Shown: one piece after another, positions 1-11,715 of the stretch
Layout of the letters: every line of letters begins with the position of its first letter
Position numbering within the stretch: the stretch's first letter is position 1
Assembly: GCA_949361645.1 (NCBI GenBank)
Contig: OX442428.1
Location: 7,228,964-7,292,963, forward strand
Source of the DNA: Spongilla lacustris
Taxonomy: Eukaryota > Porifera > Demospongiae > Spongillida > Spongillidae
Direction of reading: 5' to 3'
Length of the DNA stretch: 64,000 nucleotides
The notes under the pieces: model-generated
The model's database searches: none
What the model was told of the DNA's origin: nothing
The model's input: the letters and a program-made list of their open reading frames with translations, nothing else
Translations under genes and position numbers: made by a program

Positions 1-520
1 CCATTACTGTTACACGCATTTACACAATCACAGTTATTGTAATAACATACACTGAAAATTTGACAGCCCAAGTAGTGTATATAGATACTTTTGAAAACCT
101 GATGACGCATGGCCTGTTCAGTTGCTGTATACATCCTTTTGACACCACCAATAATTGGTCAACACCACTGGAGCATTATTGTTATATAGTTACACAATCA
201 CAGTATTTAATAGCATGCACTGAAATTTTGAAAACATGCTGTACTGTTCTATACTGTGTGCAAGTGCATAGAACCTTTTTAAAAGCAGTTCTATCCTGAT
301 TTGCATGACCTGTTCAATTGCTGTATTAACCTTCAATATGGTCGACAGCTTCAGGTTCTCCTTTAATTCAACCTCACTGCATGGCATCAAGCACTACATC
401 CATGTGCTGGCATACATGTAGTAGCTTGAAAGTGGGCGGAGTCATTAGTGATTGTTTTCATTAGCACGTTGCGTCAGTATACATATACATACATGTACTA
501 CGGCCAGATTGACTTACTGC
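1..520 (+). repeat. Paralogous flank of the receptor array
   Basis: This stretch resembles the blocks at about 17085-17220 and 23440-23580 (downstream of the receptor transmembrane exons) and at 18840-19170 and 25300-25630. The shared landmark is a short phrase around CAGTTATTGTAATA followed by ACTGAAAATTTGACA. It therefore looks like the 3' flank of a further array member lying to the left of the window. No intact exon is seen here; the short open frames are interrupted relative to the other copies. The homology is seen by eye only. Confidence 0.6.
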
Positions 521-765
521 TCCAAATAGGAAGACATGCACAGAAGAGGAAAATGTTAACTTCAGAAATGAACATAATTTCTCATACATGTATGTGCAGA
601 AATGTTTACAAGCTTGTGAAATCGATTTTTTTATTTACAAGAAATAATCTTCAGTGATCAATCCTTGTTCATGTTAATATTGTATGCTCTAAAAAAAAAA
701 TTCTAAAGCAATAGCTAATAAAAGAAAAAGTTTGATCTACATGTACTTTTATCGTGCACAGTTTC

Positions 766-1114
766 TAACGGAGCGCGCCTCCGTAATTTCAGGCCCCAAA
801 GGACAATTATTATTATAGGTGCAAAACCAAAAACATCAGGAGAAGACTCTGAGGCCTTTGGAACAGACCTGATTGAGCGCAGTCTGTGCTGCAGAGTTCA
901 TCCCCATGTTTGCGATATCTTAGGATTGTATTGCTACTACTTTAGGTCGTCGACATTCCGTGTGATGACAAGTTCATTAAATGGCAGCGCTGATGGGCAA
1001 ATAAGCTTTGCCTTTGAATTTATTACTGACGCCCACGTATATAAAGAGCTCTAGCTGCATGGCGTACCGCCCACATTTTGGGCCTGAAATTAGTACGGAG
1101 ACGCTCTGTTTTAA
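766..1114. mobile_element. Candidate MITE with imperfect terminal inverted repeats
   Basis: The left end (about 766-800) and the reverse complement of the right end (about 1077-1114) share an imperfect inverted repeat of about 30 bp containing CTCCGTA and ATTTCAGGCCC. The inside has no coding potential. It lies just upstream of the 5' exon of receptor gene A. No clear target-site duplication was found, so the boundaries are approximate. Confidence 0.45.
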
Positions 1115-1139
1115 AAAATAACGGGAGTAGTGTGAACCC

Positions 1140-1656
1140 ATTGAAGAAAATTTTCTGCTGCAATTCTGTAGCGATTTGAGCTGATATGAAAACAGGTAAG
1201 TGTCAGGCCATTGTAGCAGCCTGAAACCGAATGCTTTGAAATTAGATAAGTATAGCTGTTCGGCGATACAGCGATGCGGCTAATCTTTGTACAGGCTAAT
1301 GACTACAGAACTGAAAATATTTTTTTAACTGTACCGCGGCCAACAAGTAATGAGCTGGAATGATAAATGTCGGCAATATTTGAGTAAACAAATGTGAGAG
1401 ATGACTAGATGCCCTCGTGTACGGAGACATCGTACCTATTACTGTATTGGTGTGTGCCAACTTGAGTGGAATAGCGTCGACATTATTGGTTAATCAGTAG
1501 TAATATTTTTAAATTTTCACTTCGTTTGTTTATGATGAAGGTACATGTATATATATATATATAATATTATGCTATGTATAATACAACTATAATTATGATT
1601 ATAATTATAATTATAATCAATGCGCGGATAGCTTGATTACAATTCTACCACCGTAG
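1140..1656 (+). promoter_or_regulatory. 5' leader exon end and 5'UTR intron of receptor gene A
   Basis: A GAAAACAG|GTAAGTG donor at 1195/1196 and a CCACCGTAG|AGAAG acceptor ending at 1656 bracket a probable 5'UTR intron directly before the ATG at 1662. The same pair recurs in front of gene C (donor 20384/20385, acceptor ending 20782) and gene D (donor near 26018), with the conserved phrase GCTGAAACCGAATGCTTT just after the donor. This repeated arrangement supports a real leader exon whose 5' end I cannot place. Confidence 0.55.
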
Positions 1657-1661
1657 AGAAG

Positions 1662-4600
1662 ATGTTTCTGAAGATCTTGGAAATTCTTTTATTGCAACAC
1701 TTATCAGTCTTATGTAAGTTATCAAGTTTGTGTCCTGTCCGGCGATTAAATAATACTGCAACGTCGAGAGGAATGCATGCAGTTACGTATAGCTGTCATA
1801 CAACAAAGCAATTAATGACAAGGGGAGAAACGACCAGAACATTGCTACGCTTGTGTGGCGTATGTGGAGGACTACATTTGCTCACAATTATTTCACTTTT
1901 TAAAACATGTAGCAAGCTAGCTGCTGTTATTAATTTAAATGCTCACGCAAAGCGCTAACTTGCAGTTATATGAATCTCGTAGTCTACAGTGGAACATCCT
2001 ACCTGCATTTTAGATAACAGTTAATTAGCTACTGTTATGTATTGCAGGTATAGTAGTTCATAGGTATCAGTACATGTAGATATTTTGTATCATGCATGCT
2101 CAGTTCAGTTGATGATCCTTTTCTCTAAGTGTGCGTTTGTCGTTCACGGGTGTTTCAGAGTGGACATTTACGGATATTTAGATGTCCAATTGCACATTTA
2201 CGTAAAAATGATTTTGGTAGCTCATTAACGGGCTAACATGTTCAAGGCCTGTTTCCGCTACAACCCAGTTTCACTACGCCTCTCTATTGATAATTCCAAG
2301 CATAGTATTAGTCTAAGCACAAACCCAAATCAACTGCTCACATGTTTACAGCATTTCAACATACGGCGCAACGTTTCTAGTAATCACGTGCCCCTTAATT
2401 CGTTACGAGTGCATCTTTTGGTGGGCTATTTGTGAGGCTCTCGAACTTCCAGGTGAGTTGTGACGATAAAATACAGAATCTAGGGGCATTGTAAAACAAT
2501 TTAAGCTGGGTCATATCTCGAGACGCGATATCTAGGGCATATAAAATCGCGGCTGAAATCTATGAATAATTATCAACAACTTGGTTTTTATATATGCTTT
2601 GCGGTGGAATTCCATAACAGTTAGCTTACAAAACATTGCAGGGTGTGCGGTGGGAGGTTGGTGGTGGCAAATATGTCAAAAAGAAGCATATACAACTCCA
2701 TATTTTACAAAAAGGGGAATAAACTAGCTTTTGGTATCAATGATCATATCGAGATCCACCCATAATCGTTCTGCAAACCGTGTAAGCTAAGGGGAGGGTG
2801 TTAAATGCTTTGAGGCAGAAAAAGCTAATACCATTTAAAAGTTTGGTCATGCCCTGCAAGTGGAAAGCCCATACTATAGACAAGTGTGAAGTGAGTGAGG
2901 AGCAAATTATAATTGCATGATCACATTTAGGTTTGCCAGCATTTTGAGGTGCTGGTGAAAGGTAGTACGAAGAAAAAAAAGTGACAAAACAAACTGCCAA
3001 ATGTCAAGTGCTTTACTACAGTCATTATTTACACATATTGGGTACATTGCACCAGTTTTGATTTCAACCAGTGTCCAGCCAGCTGCTACAAAATCAGTTT
3101 CTGCCATCAACTATCTAAAGTGTCCACTCTGCCTTTGTATTCTGCACAGACCAGTAGAGCTACCGTGCCAAAGTCTTGTCTGTGCAGAATGACATTGTCG
3201 GCAAACAACATGTTCCTGTTACCATGACAACTCACCTTTAACTGCTGCCAGCATAAATGCAGCTCCTGATGTCTTCTTGTCCCTCCTAAGTGATGTATTG
3301 CTTCAATGCAACTCATGTAAAACAGAGGAGCGTACCTCTCACATGTTTGCAACACCATCTCCTCCATGTGGTACTGAGGTAAACGTACCATCTGTAATTC
3401 AAAATTCAAACAATGAAAGCCCAGAGCCCAAATGTTTTGCAGATTCCAACTGGGGGTGGGAGGGAGGGGGGGGGGGAGGGGGGAGAGTAAGTAAATTTGT
3501 ACAGCAATAATAATTACATGAACTACTCACCATCATTCCAGCCAATAACTCTTGTAAGCATTACAAAAGGTCAAGGCTGAAGTTAAGCACCAAAGCCGGT
3601 GAACTTTGAGTTGTCACCTTCAACAAGTGAGGCACATACTGAATGATGATTGGTGTATACAAAATGTGGCCCAGCAGTATCTTGTTCTCCTCATGGATGC
3701 TCAGCAGGTTGCAGACACATTTGAAGGGGCATTTGGAGCATGCCACTCCATCCATGACCAATGTTTTGTAACTGACAGATGAGAAATGTGGAGAGAGTTA
3801 GGATATAGCAACATGACGTCATAGCTGTGGATGGGTATTAACTATGTGATTATTTTTTGCTATTGTTTCCATTCTGAACTACTTTAGAACCAATTTCTCC
3901 ATGGCCAATGAAAATATCTCACCCAAAATGCACCTATTAGAGGAGCACACAGTTGAGTGGGTGAGAAGATACAACTTATGATTTGGCATGCTGGGTGAAC
4001 AAGGTGCTGAATCAATTCACCTGCGATTCAACGCACTGAACAACATCTACAGTTCAATTAGCATTTCAACGCACTGAACACAATCTACAGTACGGTGTAT
4101 CGTCAAAGAGCGCTTGATAAGTATTGCTCCTGACTCAATCCGTGCTCAGCCACCACCCACAAAGAGAGCAAAACGTACGCCGGCCAAAACACGTTGCTGC
4201 TTCATAGCATAGTGGATTTATACCGGGCCGGTATTCACGTACATGTAGGCCTACACTCCCTCCATACATGCGCGCAGCACACACTTGACAATGTTTGCAC
4301 GTTACTTTTTGAAGCATGCAAATCGCGTCTCAGAAAATAAATACCATAAAAAGAAAGCTCGATCTATGTGCAATACCTTTGTAAAAGTCGTTTCTCAACT
4401 GGAAGTGCGCACGTTGGGGACTAACCAGTTTTGAAAACCTACCTCCGCGTAAGTAGGCCGCTTTTGAAGGACACTTCTCCAGAGCGTAACATTTCTTGAT
4501 GCCCAAACACACCTTGTTCAGAAGAGCACAGTTTCATCTTCAACAATACTTCGTCTAAAAGGTCACCACGTGTTCCATTCAGTAACTGTACAGCGAATTC

Positions 4601-6957
4601 CAACGGGTACAAATCATTACAACCGTTGCTAGGTGAGATAATTGCCATTTCAAAATTTCGGGGCGTAGGTCTGAATGTCCACCAATTCAATGGATTGAAA
4701 CACCCGTGCGTTCGGGACCCACTATAACATTTTAAATAGAACATGTTTATCACAACTTTCCCCACCCCAGCAGGTGTGTCTGGGTACCTGGTTTGTCAGT
4801 TCACCAATGGTACCAGTTGTCCAAAGGTTGTATGTTCCAACACCACACTGAACTTCATCTGTAACATTAAGACACAACAGCTTGGGCACACAATATGGCT
4901 GCTACCAAAAGGAACATGCAGAGACTTACGTGACGATGATAGGATCGCCCTCCTCCAACCTATATATGGTGGCTGCAATCCCAGCTCAACCTTTCAACAT
5001 GGTACCTGTGGACCATTTTCAGCACAGACTGTGGCCACCTCTGGATGTGTGAACTCTTCACTGTCTGTTATTGCAACACAGCAGTTGAATGGAGCTGAAG
5101 TAAAGTGTATCAACTATGGTGGACATAACCATTCCCATGTTGGAAATGCAACTATCCCTGTTGTGGGTACGTTTCATGATATATTTATACACGTAAGAGT
5201 AAGCTATATATCAATTGTTTCTATCACAACATGAAAGACTAAATACACCCATATTCATATGGGAGATTGTATGGGGGTGGGGGGGGGGGGGGGGGGGGGA
5301 ACCTCACACCCATGCAAGTGCTGGGTCATACCTTTGCTACTCCAGAGATGGAATAAGCCCAGACATCCACATCAAAACAGGTGATGAAGGAGACACCTTT
5401 CTCTCACACAGCTGCTCTGTGGTTGTGGGTATGCATGTACATAGCAGCAGCAGATGAGGCTAGTTTAACTACTTTAATCTGTACAAATAATATCCAACAT
5501 ACATGAAAATGAGCGAGTCTCTCGTGGCATCCCATGGTATTGAGTCCATAATGGGCTAAATCTCTTGGTATCTCTTTCTAATTGTATTCTGCTAGCTTGT
5601 ACGATTTGAAGTGTTTTGAAAGTTGTGATATTGAGATGTTATCCTAGCAATTGTGTTCTATTCTAATGGTGATGCTCAAAAAAATTTATCATTAATAATC
5701 GTTTTCTATTTGCAGCCCCCACACCAAACATATCAGTGATGACCACTTGTACAGAGATAGAGGTTCAATGGTCTGCATCTTCTCCAGAAGTGGGTAGTTT
5801 CACTATAAAGATCAGACCTCAGACCAAAAACATTTCAATCAGTAAAGGCCCAAACTTTCAGACCTTCCGTAACCTGGTCAGTGACTCTTTCTACACCATA
5901 ACATATGAGGTTTCTTGTACTGGAAGGAGTGAAGTTAGCATTGACATATGGACATGTTGGTACTTCCATAGTTTTGAAATGTAAATTAACCTCTTTGTTC
6001 CACTCTAGTACCCAGGCCACCTCACAATATTAATTCTAATCATATTGTGTATGACCCAAATACAACCCGGTTAGTGGTGACATGGACACCAGTGGTAAGC
6101 AGGCACCACCATCATAGTTGTATTCCAGAATGCTTAGCCCATATTCTTTAGACAAGCAATAATGTGTCTTGCAGTAGTGGAGTGCTTAAGTCCAAAGTGA
6201 AGATATCGTCTGAGCATGGCCTAACCTTCACGGAATCTCTTGTCTCCTCTGACCATTGTGATGACATCATAACCAACACATGTTATTTTGCCTTTGACCT
6301 GCAAAGCATCAACACTTCAAACTATTTCATTTCAGTGGCCTCTATTAGTGGCTCTAGGCTTGGTCCATTCAGTGATCAAGTGAAGAGTGTTGGTAAGTGT
6401 ACCACTGAGTTGGTGAGGGTTTGCTAAGGGTGTCTTCTTCATACCTTTAAAATGCAGGCAGCACTAGGGATACGCATCTAATGGTAATGAGTTTTGTCAC
6501 AAACATTTAATGACAATTGGGCCATTATTATACACATTTTTTAAAAATAGTATAATGGTATGTAAGTGGCACATAAAATGGCAAGCAGTGATGAAAGCCA
6601 TCAGTGTATTTACCATTTACTTCTGTTCAGCAAAGCCAGAAGCCGGGATGACATCATTGTCACTTACAAACACAGCCACAGGTACATTATCTTTGGATAA
6701 CTTTTGAGTACCAAAGTAGCTGTGCTGTTTATTCAACCACAATGTATTTGCTTTCATGCAATCCTTTAAAAATAATAGTTGGTGTATCAGTCTCTGTCAC
6801 CTTTGTGGTGTCCTTCTCTCTTGGAGTGTTGGTGGCTTCTGTTCTCTGCTACATTTCAAGAAGGTCCAAAGAATCATACAAACCAAGTTCTGCACATTAT
6901 AAGATTCAGAATGACATTGGGATGGAAACAAATATCTCATATTTGGTTCTACAGTAA
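1662..6957 (+). CDS. Receptor gene A: Ig/FN3 type I membrane protein
   Basis: Probable surface receptor, 413 aa from seven exons: 1662-1713, 4774-5166, 5716-5955, 6009-6094, 6152-6392, 6631-6681 and 6779-6957. All junctions are GT-AG and the phases agree (1,1,1,0,1,1). Residues 1-17 are a hydrophobic signal peptide. Residues 18-148 are an Ig-like domain with many cysteines and N-glycosylation sites and the late-strand pattern NGAEVKC. Residues 149-228 and 229-337 are FN3-like domains. Residues 338-354 are a short linker, and about 355-378 a transmembrane helix followed by RRSK. The short tail ends in TNISYLVLQ, which fits the ITIM pattern (I-x-Y-x-x-L). The exon 3 donor (ACAT|GTTGGT) is weaker than in its paralogues. 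Intron 1 is 3 kb and holds a RING-type relic. Ligand and function are unknown; the domain names come from pattern resemblance and paralogy with C, D and E. Confidence 0.8.
3100..3420 (+). pseudogene. RING-finger fragment inside intron 1 of gene A
   Basis: The frame from about 3103 reads a RING-like start (KCPLCLCILHRPVELPC...VCAE), then hits TGA at 3190. After the stop it continues in frame with further Cys/His residues and a stretch of the form FLSLLSDVLLQCNSC. Spacing and sequence resemble the RING plus second zinc-binding region found in RAG1-like and other multicopy metazoan RING proteins, but no transposase core follows. It is most likely a decayed fragment carried in with mobile DNA. 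It is not part of gene A, whose splice model skips it. Confidence 0.55.
3465..3484 (+). repeat. Poly-G tract
   Basis: Short G-rich run in intron 1 of gene A. It follows the RING relic. Confidence 0.8.
5272..5299 (+). repeat. Poly-G tract in gene A intron
   Basis: Almost uninterrupted run of about 27 G in the intron between the Ig-like and first FN3 exons. It is a potential G-quadruplex in the sense strand of the transcript. Confidence 0.85.
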
Positions 6958-8340
6958 TCCTACTACCTCACTAGAAAGCCGCTGTGTACGTAGTAAACTA
7001 ATACAAGTTACATTGCGTGATGATGTTCGTTAACAATTCATTAAGGCCACTGACATTATATCCTAGCTGTTTTCAATTTGTGCCTTTATTCATATTTCTA
7101 TATAACTGCTTTTGTGCACTCCGAGTCATATGATGATAATAATAACTTGTGATGAATCTGTAACAAGCAAGCTCGACAGGATATTATGCGCGGGGCTTAA
7201 GCGCTTGCCCTACATGTATGCTGCTCATGATCACAGCTGTGCACTACTGAGGCAGGGTATTTACCAAAGTGTACTAACAATTGGAAAAGGAGCCACCAGC
7301 CTTGAAAACGTTCCTTGGAGAACTAGTAAACCATCCAGAAGTGTTTGTGCAGAATCTACAGCTGATATCGATGCTGCTTCAGTCACGTCACAAAGTAGAT
7401 TATATATAGATAATAATTATTATTATAATCTCTGATTAAAGGCAGCAACGTTCAAAGTCTATTGATGATAACAGAGTCATACAGCAGCTAGGGGAGCTAT
7501 TGTATATATGCTGTGTTTCATTAGAGACCAGTTCAATTCCTGCATCCTTTAGAGAGCAACAATATCACAGGGCCGTAGCATCGATAAAAGAACCGGTTCG
7601 ACTATAGTGGAAATTAATATGCAGAAAGTCCCGGGGTACTGTACGGATATTCTCGTGAGCTGCCAATGTCATTCAAGCATGAGACGATTGCAGGCATTCG
7701 ATCATTTCTAATTATCATAACATGACATTTAAAATGTTTTTGGCAAAAATCGATCCAGCCGGACTGGATGCTACGAGCCTGAATTATCGTGGGATAGCGA
7801 CATAGGCAGAGCATAGTGTTGTGGACATTCTAAAATTTGTTTAAAAGCAAACACACTTATGTTTTAAGCATTGGAGGCTACGTCATCACGACTAGGTTAT
7901 CTTTCACTAAAGGACTTATATTGAATGTCTATGACTTGAATCAAGCACTTAGCAGCTTCTAGTACTAGTGAAAGGATGTGGAGAGGGAATAGGTAGGGTG
8001 GTATCCGGCTTCATGGGTGTGGGAGAGGATGGTGGAGAAAGATAGGTAGTATAGGCTAAGCCACTGTTGGTAAGAATGTTATAGCAGGTTTAATTTATGG
8101 CCCAGATCTAGTTGACAGGCATTTCAAATGTGATGGTGACTGTGGGATCTGAAACTAATGTGTTTAACAAATGATGCTAGAACTGGCCTCTTCATACAGG
8201 ATGAAATGGATGTACAATTACTAATGCACAACAAAAAGTACAAGATTGTGATCTTGATCTAGAAGCCAGTGAAAGTGAACAAGCAATAAATGAAGTTAGT
8301 GAGTTGATAAGTAACGGAAAGTACAAACTTACAAACTAAA
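6958..8340. other. Intergenic, no gene recognised
   Basis: Between gene A and the piggyBac relic I see only short open frames, such as 7112-7435, without recognisable motifs or supporting splice signals. A partial transposon 5' region could lie at about 7960-8340, because the piggyBac-like frame begins directly after it, but nothing there can be named. Confidence 0.5.
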
Positions 8341-8349
8341 TGGCAATGC

Positions 8350-9039
8350 ATCAGCTGGCCTCGAGACAGTTTTTATCACGCTGTGTCCACACATTTTACA
8401 ACTCTCCCTGGCAAGCCATCCAACAAACGCAGATGGAGAGAGATGCTTGGTGAAGATGGGGAGGAGGTAGGACAGACGGAAGTATTTAACAAAACTGTCA
8501 AGCGAAAGAAGATTGTTGAATCCTATTTTGATGCAGCATCGATTATAGACATCAACAATCACATGCGTCAAGGAGGCCTGGCACTGGAAACAGCATGGCG
8601 AACCCAGTCTTGGACAAACCGTGTTGTGGCAACAGTTCTTGGGATTGTGGAAACTGATGCATACCTCTTGTACAAGAAGTTCCACCCAGGAAGCAGTATG
8701 CTGAGCCACTCCGACTTTACTGAAGCTGTTGCCAAAGCCTTGCTAATGCAGATAAGCATAGGCACACAGGTTAACCATCGTACAAGGCTTGAAAGTGAAA
8801 ATGAACATTTGCTACATAATTTTGTACCACTAAAGTCTCTTCCATTATACAACAAGGATTCTGAACTGTGCACTGCTACTTACGCAAGCAGACTATGCAG
8901 TGTTTGTAGGAGCCCCTGCAAGAACTGTTGTAGTGTTTGCTCAGATGCATCAAATGGAAAAATCGTGGCTTTATGTGGACTGCGATCAAAGCAAGGAAGC
9001 AATTGTCTAGTAAAGCATATTGCAGATGCTGCATTGTAA
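8350..9039 (+). pseudogene. piggyBac-like transposase, C-terminal relic
   Basis: The open frame gives about 218 aa from the ATG at 8383 and extends slightly upstream without a start. It carries piggyBac/PGBD signatures: GKPSNKRR, then the conserved block with NNHMRQGGLALE, WRTQSW and GIVETDAYLLYK, which belongs to the last part of the DDE domain. It ends with a cysteine-rich tail (CSVCRSPCKNCCSVC ... C ... H) typical of the piggyBac C-terminal zinc-binding domain. The N-terminal two thirds, including the first catalytic aspartates, are missing, so it is not autonomous. TTAA-flanked ends were not found. Confidence 0.8.
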
Positions 9040-9178
9040 ATATAGTACACATTCAGCTGCTCACATTCTACATGTACATGTATATATTCACTGATTTTGT
9101 AGCTGTACCTATCAGTTTACACAATCCACCACATGAAGGTAGCTAAGTTTTGAAAGGCCACATGAATATAATTAGTGA

Positions 9179-9212
9179 TTTGTGACTTAAGTCATATGAC
9201 TTAAGTCACAAA
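9179..9212. repeat. 34-bp perfect palindrome
   Basis: Two 17-bp arms, each containing GACTTAAGTCAT, meet without a spacer. The site lies between the piggyBac relic and the next transposon-like relic, so it may be a transposon end or a recombination scar. Confidence 0.8.
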
Positions 9213-9240
9213 GCATGGTCAATCTATGATTAAAGCATAT

Positions 9241-11715
9241 AGATTGAGGGCAAAGGTCACCTACCTACAACTCCTACAAGTACACCAAAGTCGATGCAGC
9301 ATGCCATTCAGGTTTGTCATGGCGACATAACCAAGGACAAGGTGTACTAAGGGACTGTAAGAGCCATGCCAGTGAAGAATGTCGGGAGAATGGAGCCATT
9401 GAAGGAGGTGCTGGAAGCCATTGTGGAGGAGAAATGCAGTCAAATGGGTGAATACAGACAGCGCAAATCTTGTTGTTCCAGTTGCAGACTTTCTAGATCT
9501 GTTTATGGAGGTACTTATTGAAGCTGCAATTGCATGACTTCATAGCCAGGCAAGAGGCAAAATTAATCAGTGAGAAAAAGGAAACTCTGGGGTCTAGAGA
9601 GTTTCTTGTGGTTGCTGACTTTAGTGAGAACTACAGTATTGTCATCCAAAACAACGGTACAGAGTTTCCACTGGAACAACCTGCAAGCCACCGTACACTC
9701 TTACCACCTCAAAAGACAAAATGCTACCGGATGCTCTTGCTGCCTGTCTGCTAAAGAAGTCAAAGCAGCTACTAGTCTGGGGACCCAACTGATGGCTGTA
9801 CTATCAGTCTGGGAACAACCATGATAGCTATGGTCCCTTAAAGACCGCTTAATACATTTAGCTAAATGGGCCACAAAACCTTCTTATACATGTAAAAAAA
9901 GAACAGCCTAAACTTTTAGACCAAAAAGGAGCAGTGAAGGACCCTCTGTAAATCCGGTAGAAAAAGATCTCAACGTGGTAATAACAGAGTTCTATGGCCT
10001 TGAAGGAACATGGTGTTATACCATCAAAACTAACCTTACTACCACAATGCAGACCCGATACCTGAACACCAGTCTTCCCTACTAGCAAAAGAAACAAGCA
10101 GAAACAAAGCATGTCAAACACATACAGCATACAAAACCAATCTGATAAACTGTTTACAGACACAGCCACATTGATCTGGACATTCAAATATGAAAATGAA
10201 ACCCAGAGAAACACTAAAACTATACAATAGCCGAGAGATTTTGACATTGGCTTGTTCTAAATCAACTAAGGACAGAAATTCATCAATTCATTTGATTAGA
10301 AACATTCCTGAACTAGGATCCTTCAAAGGAATGTTGTTTGAAATTACTGCACATCACAAAATATATGGCGCAGCATCGCATTTGAGGTGTAAATTGGTAA
10401 CACAAGGAAATGTGGATGTGTTATACCCCAGAATTCAATGCCGCTGGTAGAATTCAAATCTTTGGAGGAAATAAAGAAAGTTGGTGTTTATTATAAGCCT
10501 ACCAATAAAAGATATGGTGCAATTGACTCTCTTTTTTTTAAATACAGAACACGATAAAGTTACTATCTTTCTCTGCCAAATTACTGTGAAAGATGTGGAG
10601 ATAAAATCTTCAGACCTGGACACTAACCTGAAAGTGCAATTGACTGCTGTCACGAGAGTATGCCCCAGTGGTGTCGTAAAAATGGCATCTAGTGTATCCA
10701 TAACCCGTTCCAAGATCCTCCCTGTTCATAAGCAACCCGTAAGTTACAGGGAAAGTATGGGTTAGGGTTAGTCTCTCCAGTATGAATTAGGGTTAGTCTC
10801 TCCAGTATGAATTAGGGTTAGTCTCTCCAGTATGAATTAGGGTTAGTCTCTCCAGTAAGAATTAGGGTTAGACTCTCCAGTATGAATTAGGGTTAGTCTC
10901 TCCAGTATGAATTAGGGTTAGTCTCTCCAGTATGAATTAGGGTTAGTCTCTCCAGTATGAATTAGGGTTAGTCTCTCCAGTAAGAATTAGGGTTAGTCTC
11001 TCCAGTAAGAATTAGGGTTAGACTCTCCAGTATGTATTAGGGTTAGTCTCTCCAGTATGAATTAGGGTTAGTCTCTCCAGTAAGAATTAGGGTTAGTCTC
11101 TCCAGTATGAATTAGGGTTAGACTCTCCAGTATGAATTAGGGTTAGACTCTCCAGTATGAATTAGGGTTAGACTCTCCAGTATGAATTAGGGTTAGACTC
11201 TCCAGTATGATTTAGGGTTAGGGTTCGTATGAGTCTCTCCAGTAGGATTATCTCATCTCCTACTATGAGTATATGGGTGGGTTTCATCTGTGGGTTGTGG
11301 TGACTCTCAAATACCTCTTCCAGAAGAGCTCTAGACAGATGAATGGGATGCATCAGCACTTCTCGACATCACATGGGAAGTCTGCAGGGGACGGTGCTGG
11401 TGGACTTGCCACAAGAGCCAATCTGCAGCATATCTACCAGGACCAGGTATTGACAGCACTAAAGGTGTACCAATTGGCAGTCAGTATCATAAGAGGTATA
11501 CATTTTTGTTTCTAACTTTGAGGGAACATGAGGAAGAAGCAAGGCTCCTGGAAGAACAGCTGAAATTGAGCAGAACAGTTCCCGGTATACATAAGCTGCA
11601 CACCCTTGTTCCAGTTAGTGGCACTATAGTGGAAGTCAAACCATACTCGAGCAGTGCTTCCTCAAGAAAGGGGCAATTGCATTGTGTCCACATCTATTAC
11701 ACCTCTTCCATATAG
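9241..11715 (+). pseudogene. Decayed multicopy transposon-like ORF of unknown family
   Basis: Several frames separated by stops and frameshifts carry pieces of one protein. At 9518-9754 is FLVVADFSENYSIVIQN; after a frameshift near 9660 comes SFHWNNLQATVHSY. About 10190-10760 has weak coding. At 11340-11450 is FSTSHGKSAGDGAGG with TRANLQ, and at 11506-11700 a segment with RTVPGIHKLHTLVPVSG. From memory this order of motifs (a DFxENY block, an HWNNxQAT block, an ATSHGKxxxDGxGG block, then TVPG) recurs in an uncharacterised multicopy family of cnidarian, sponge and insect genomes, probably transposon-derived. A 25-bp minisatellite splits the ORF. It cannot encode a product here. Confidence 0.6.
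10757..11225 (+). repeat. 25-bp minisatellite containing telomere-like TTAGGGTTAG
   Basis: About 19 head-to-tail copies of a 25-bp unit, ATTAGGGTTAG followed by TCTCTCCAGTATGA. Unit variants swap T/A at a few positions (TCTCTCC versus ACTCTCC, TATGA versus TAAGA). Each unit includes one and a half copies of the animal telomere repeat TTAGGG. Confidence 0.95.
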
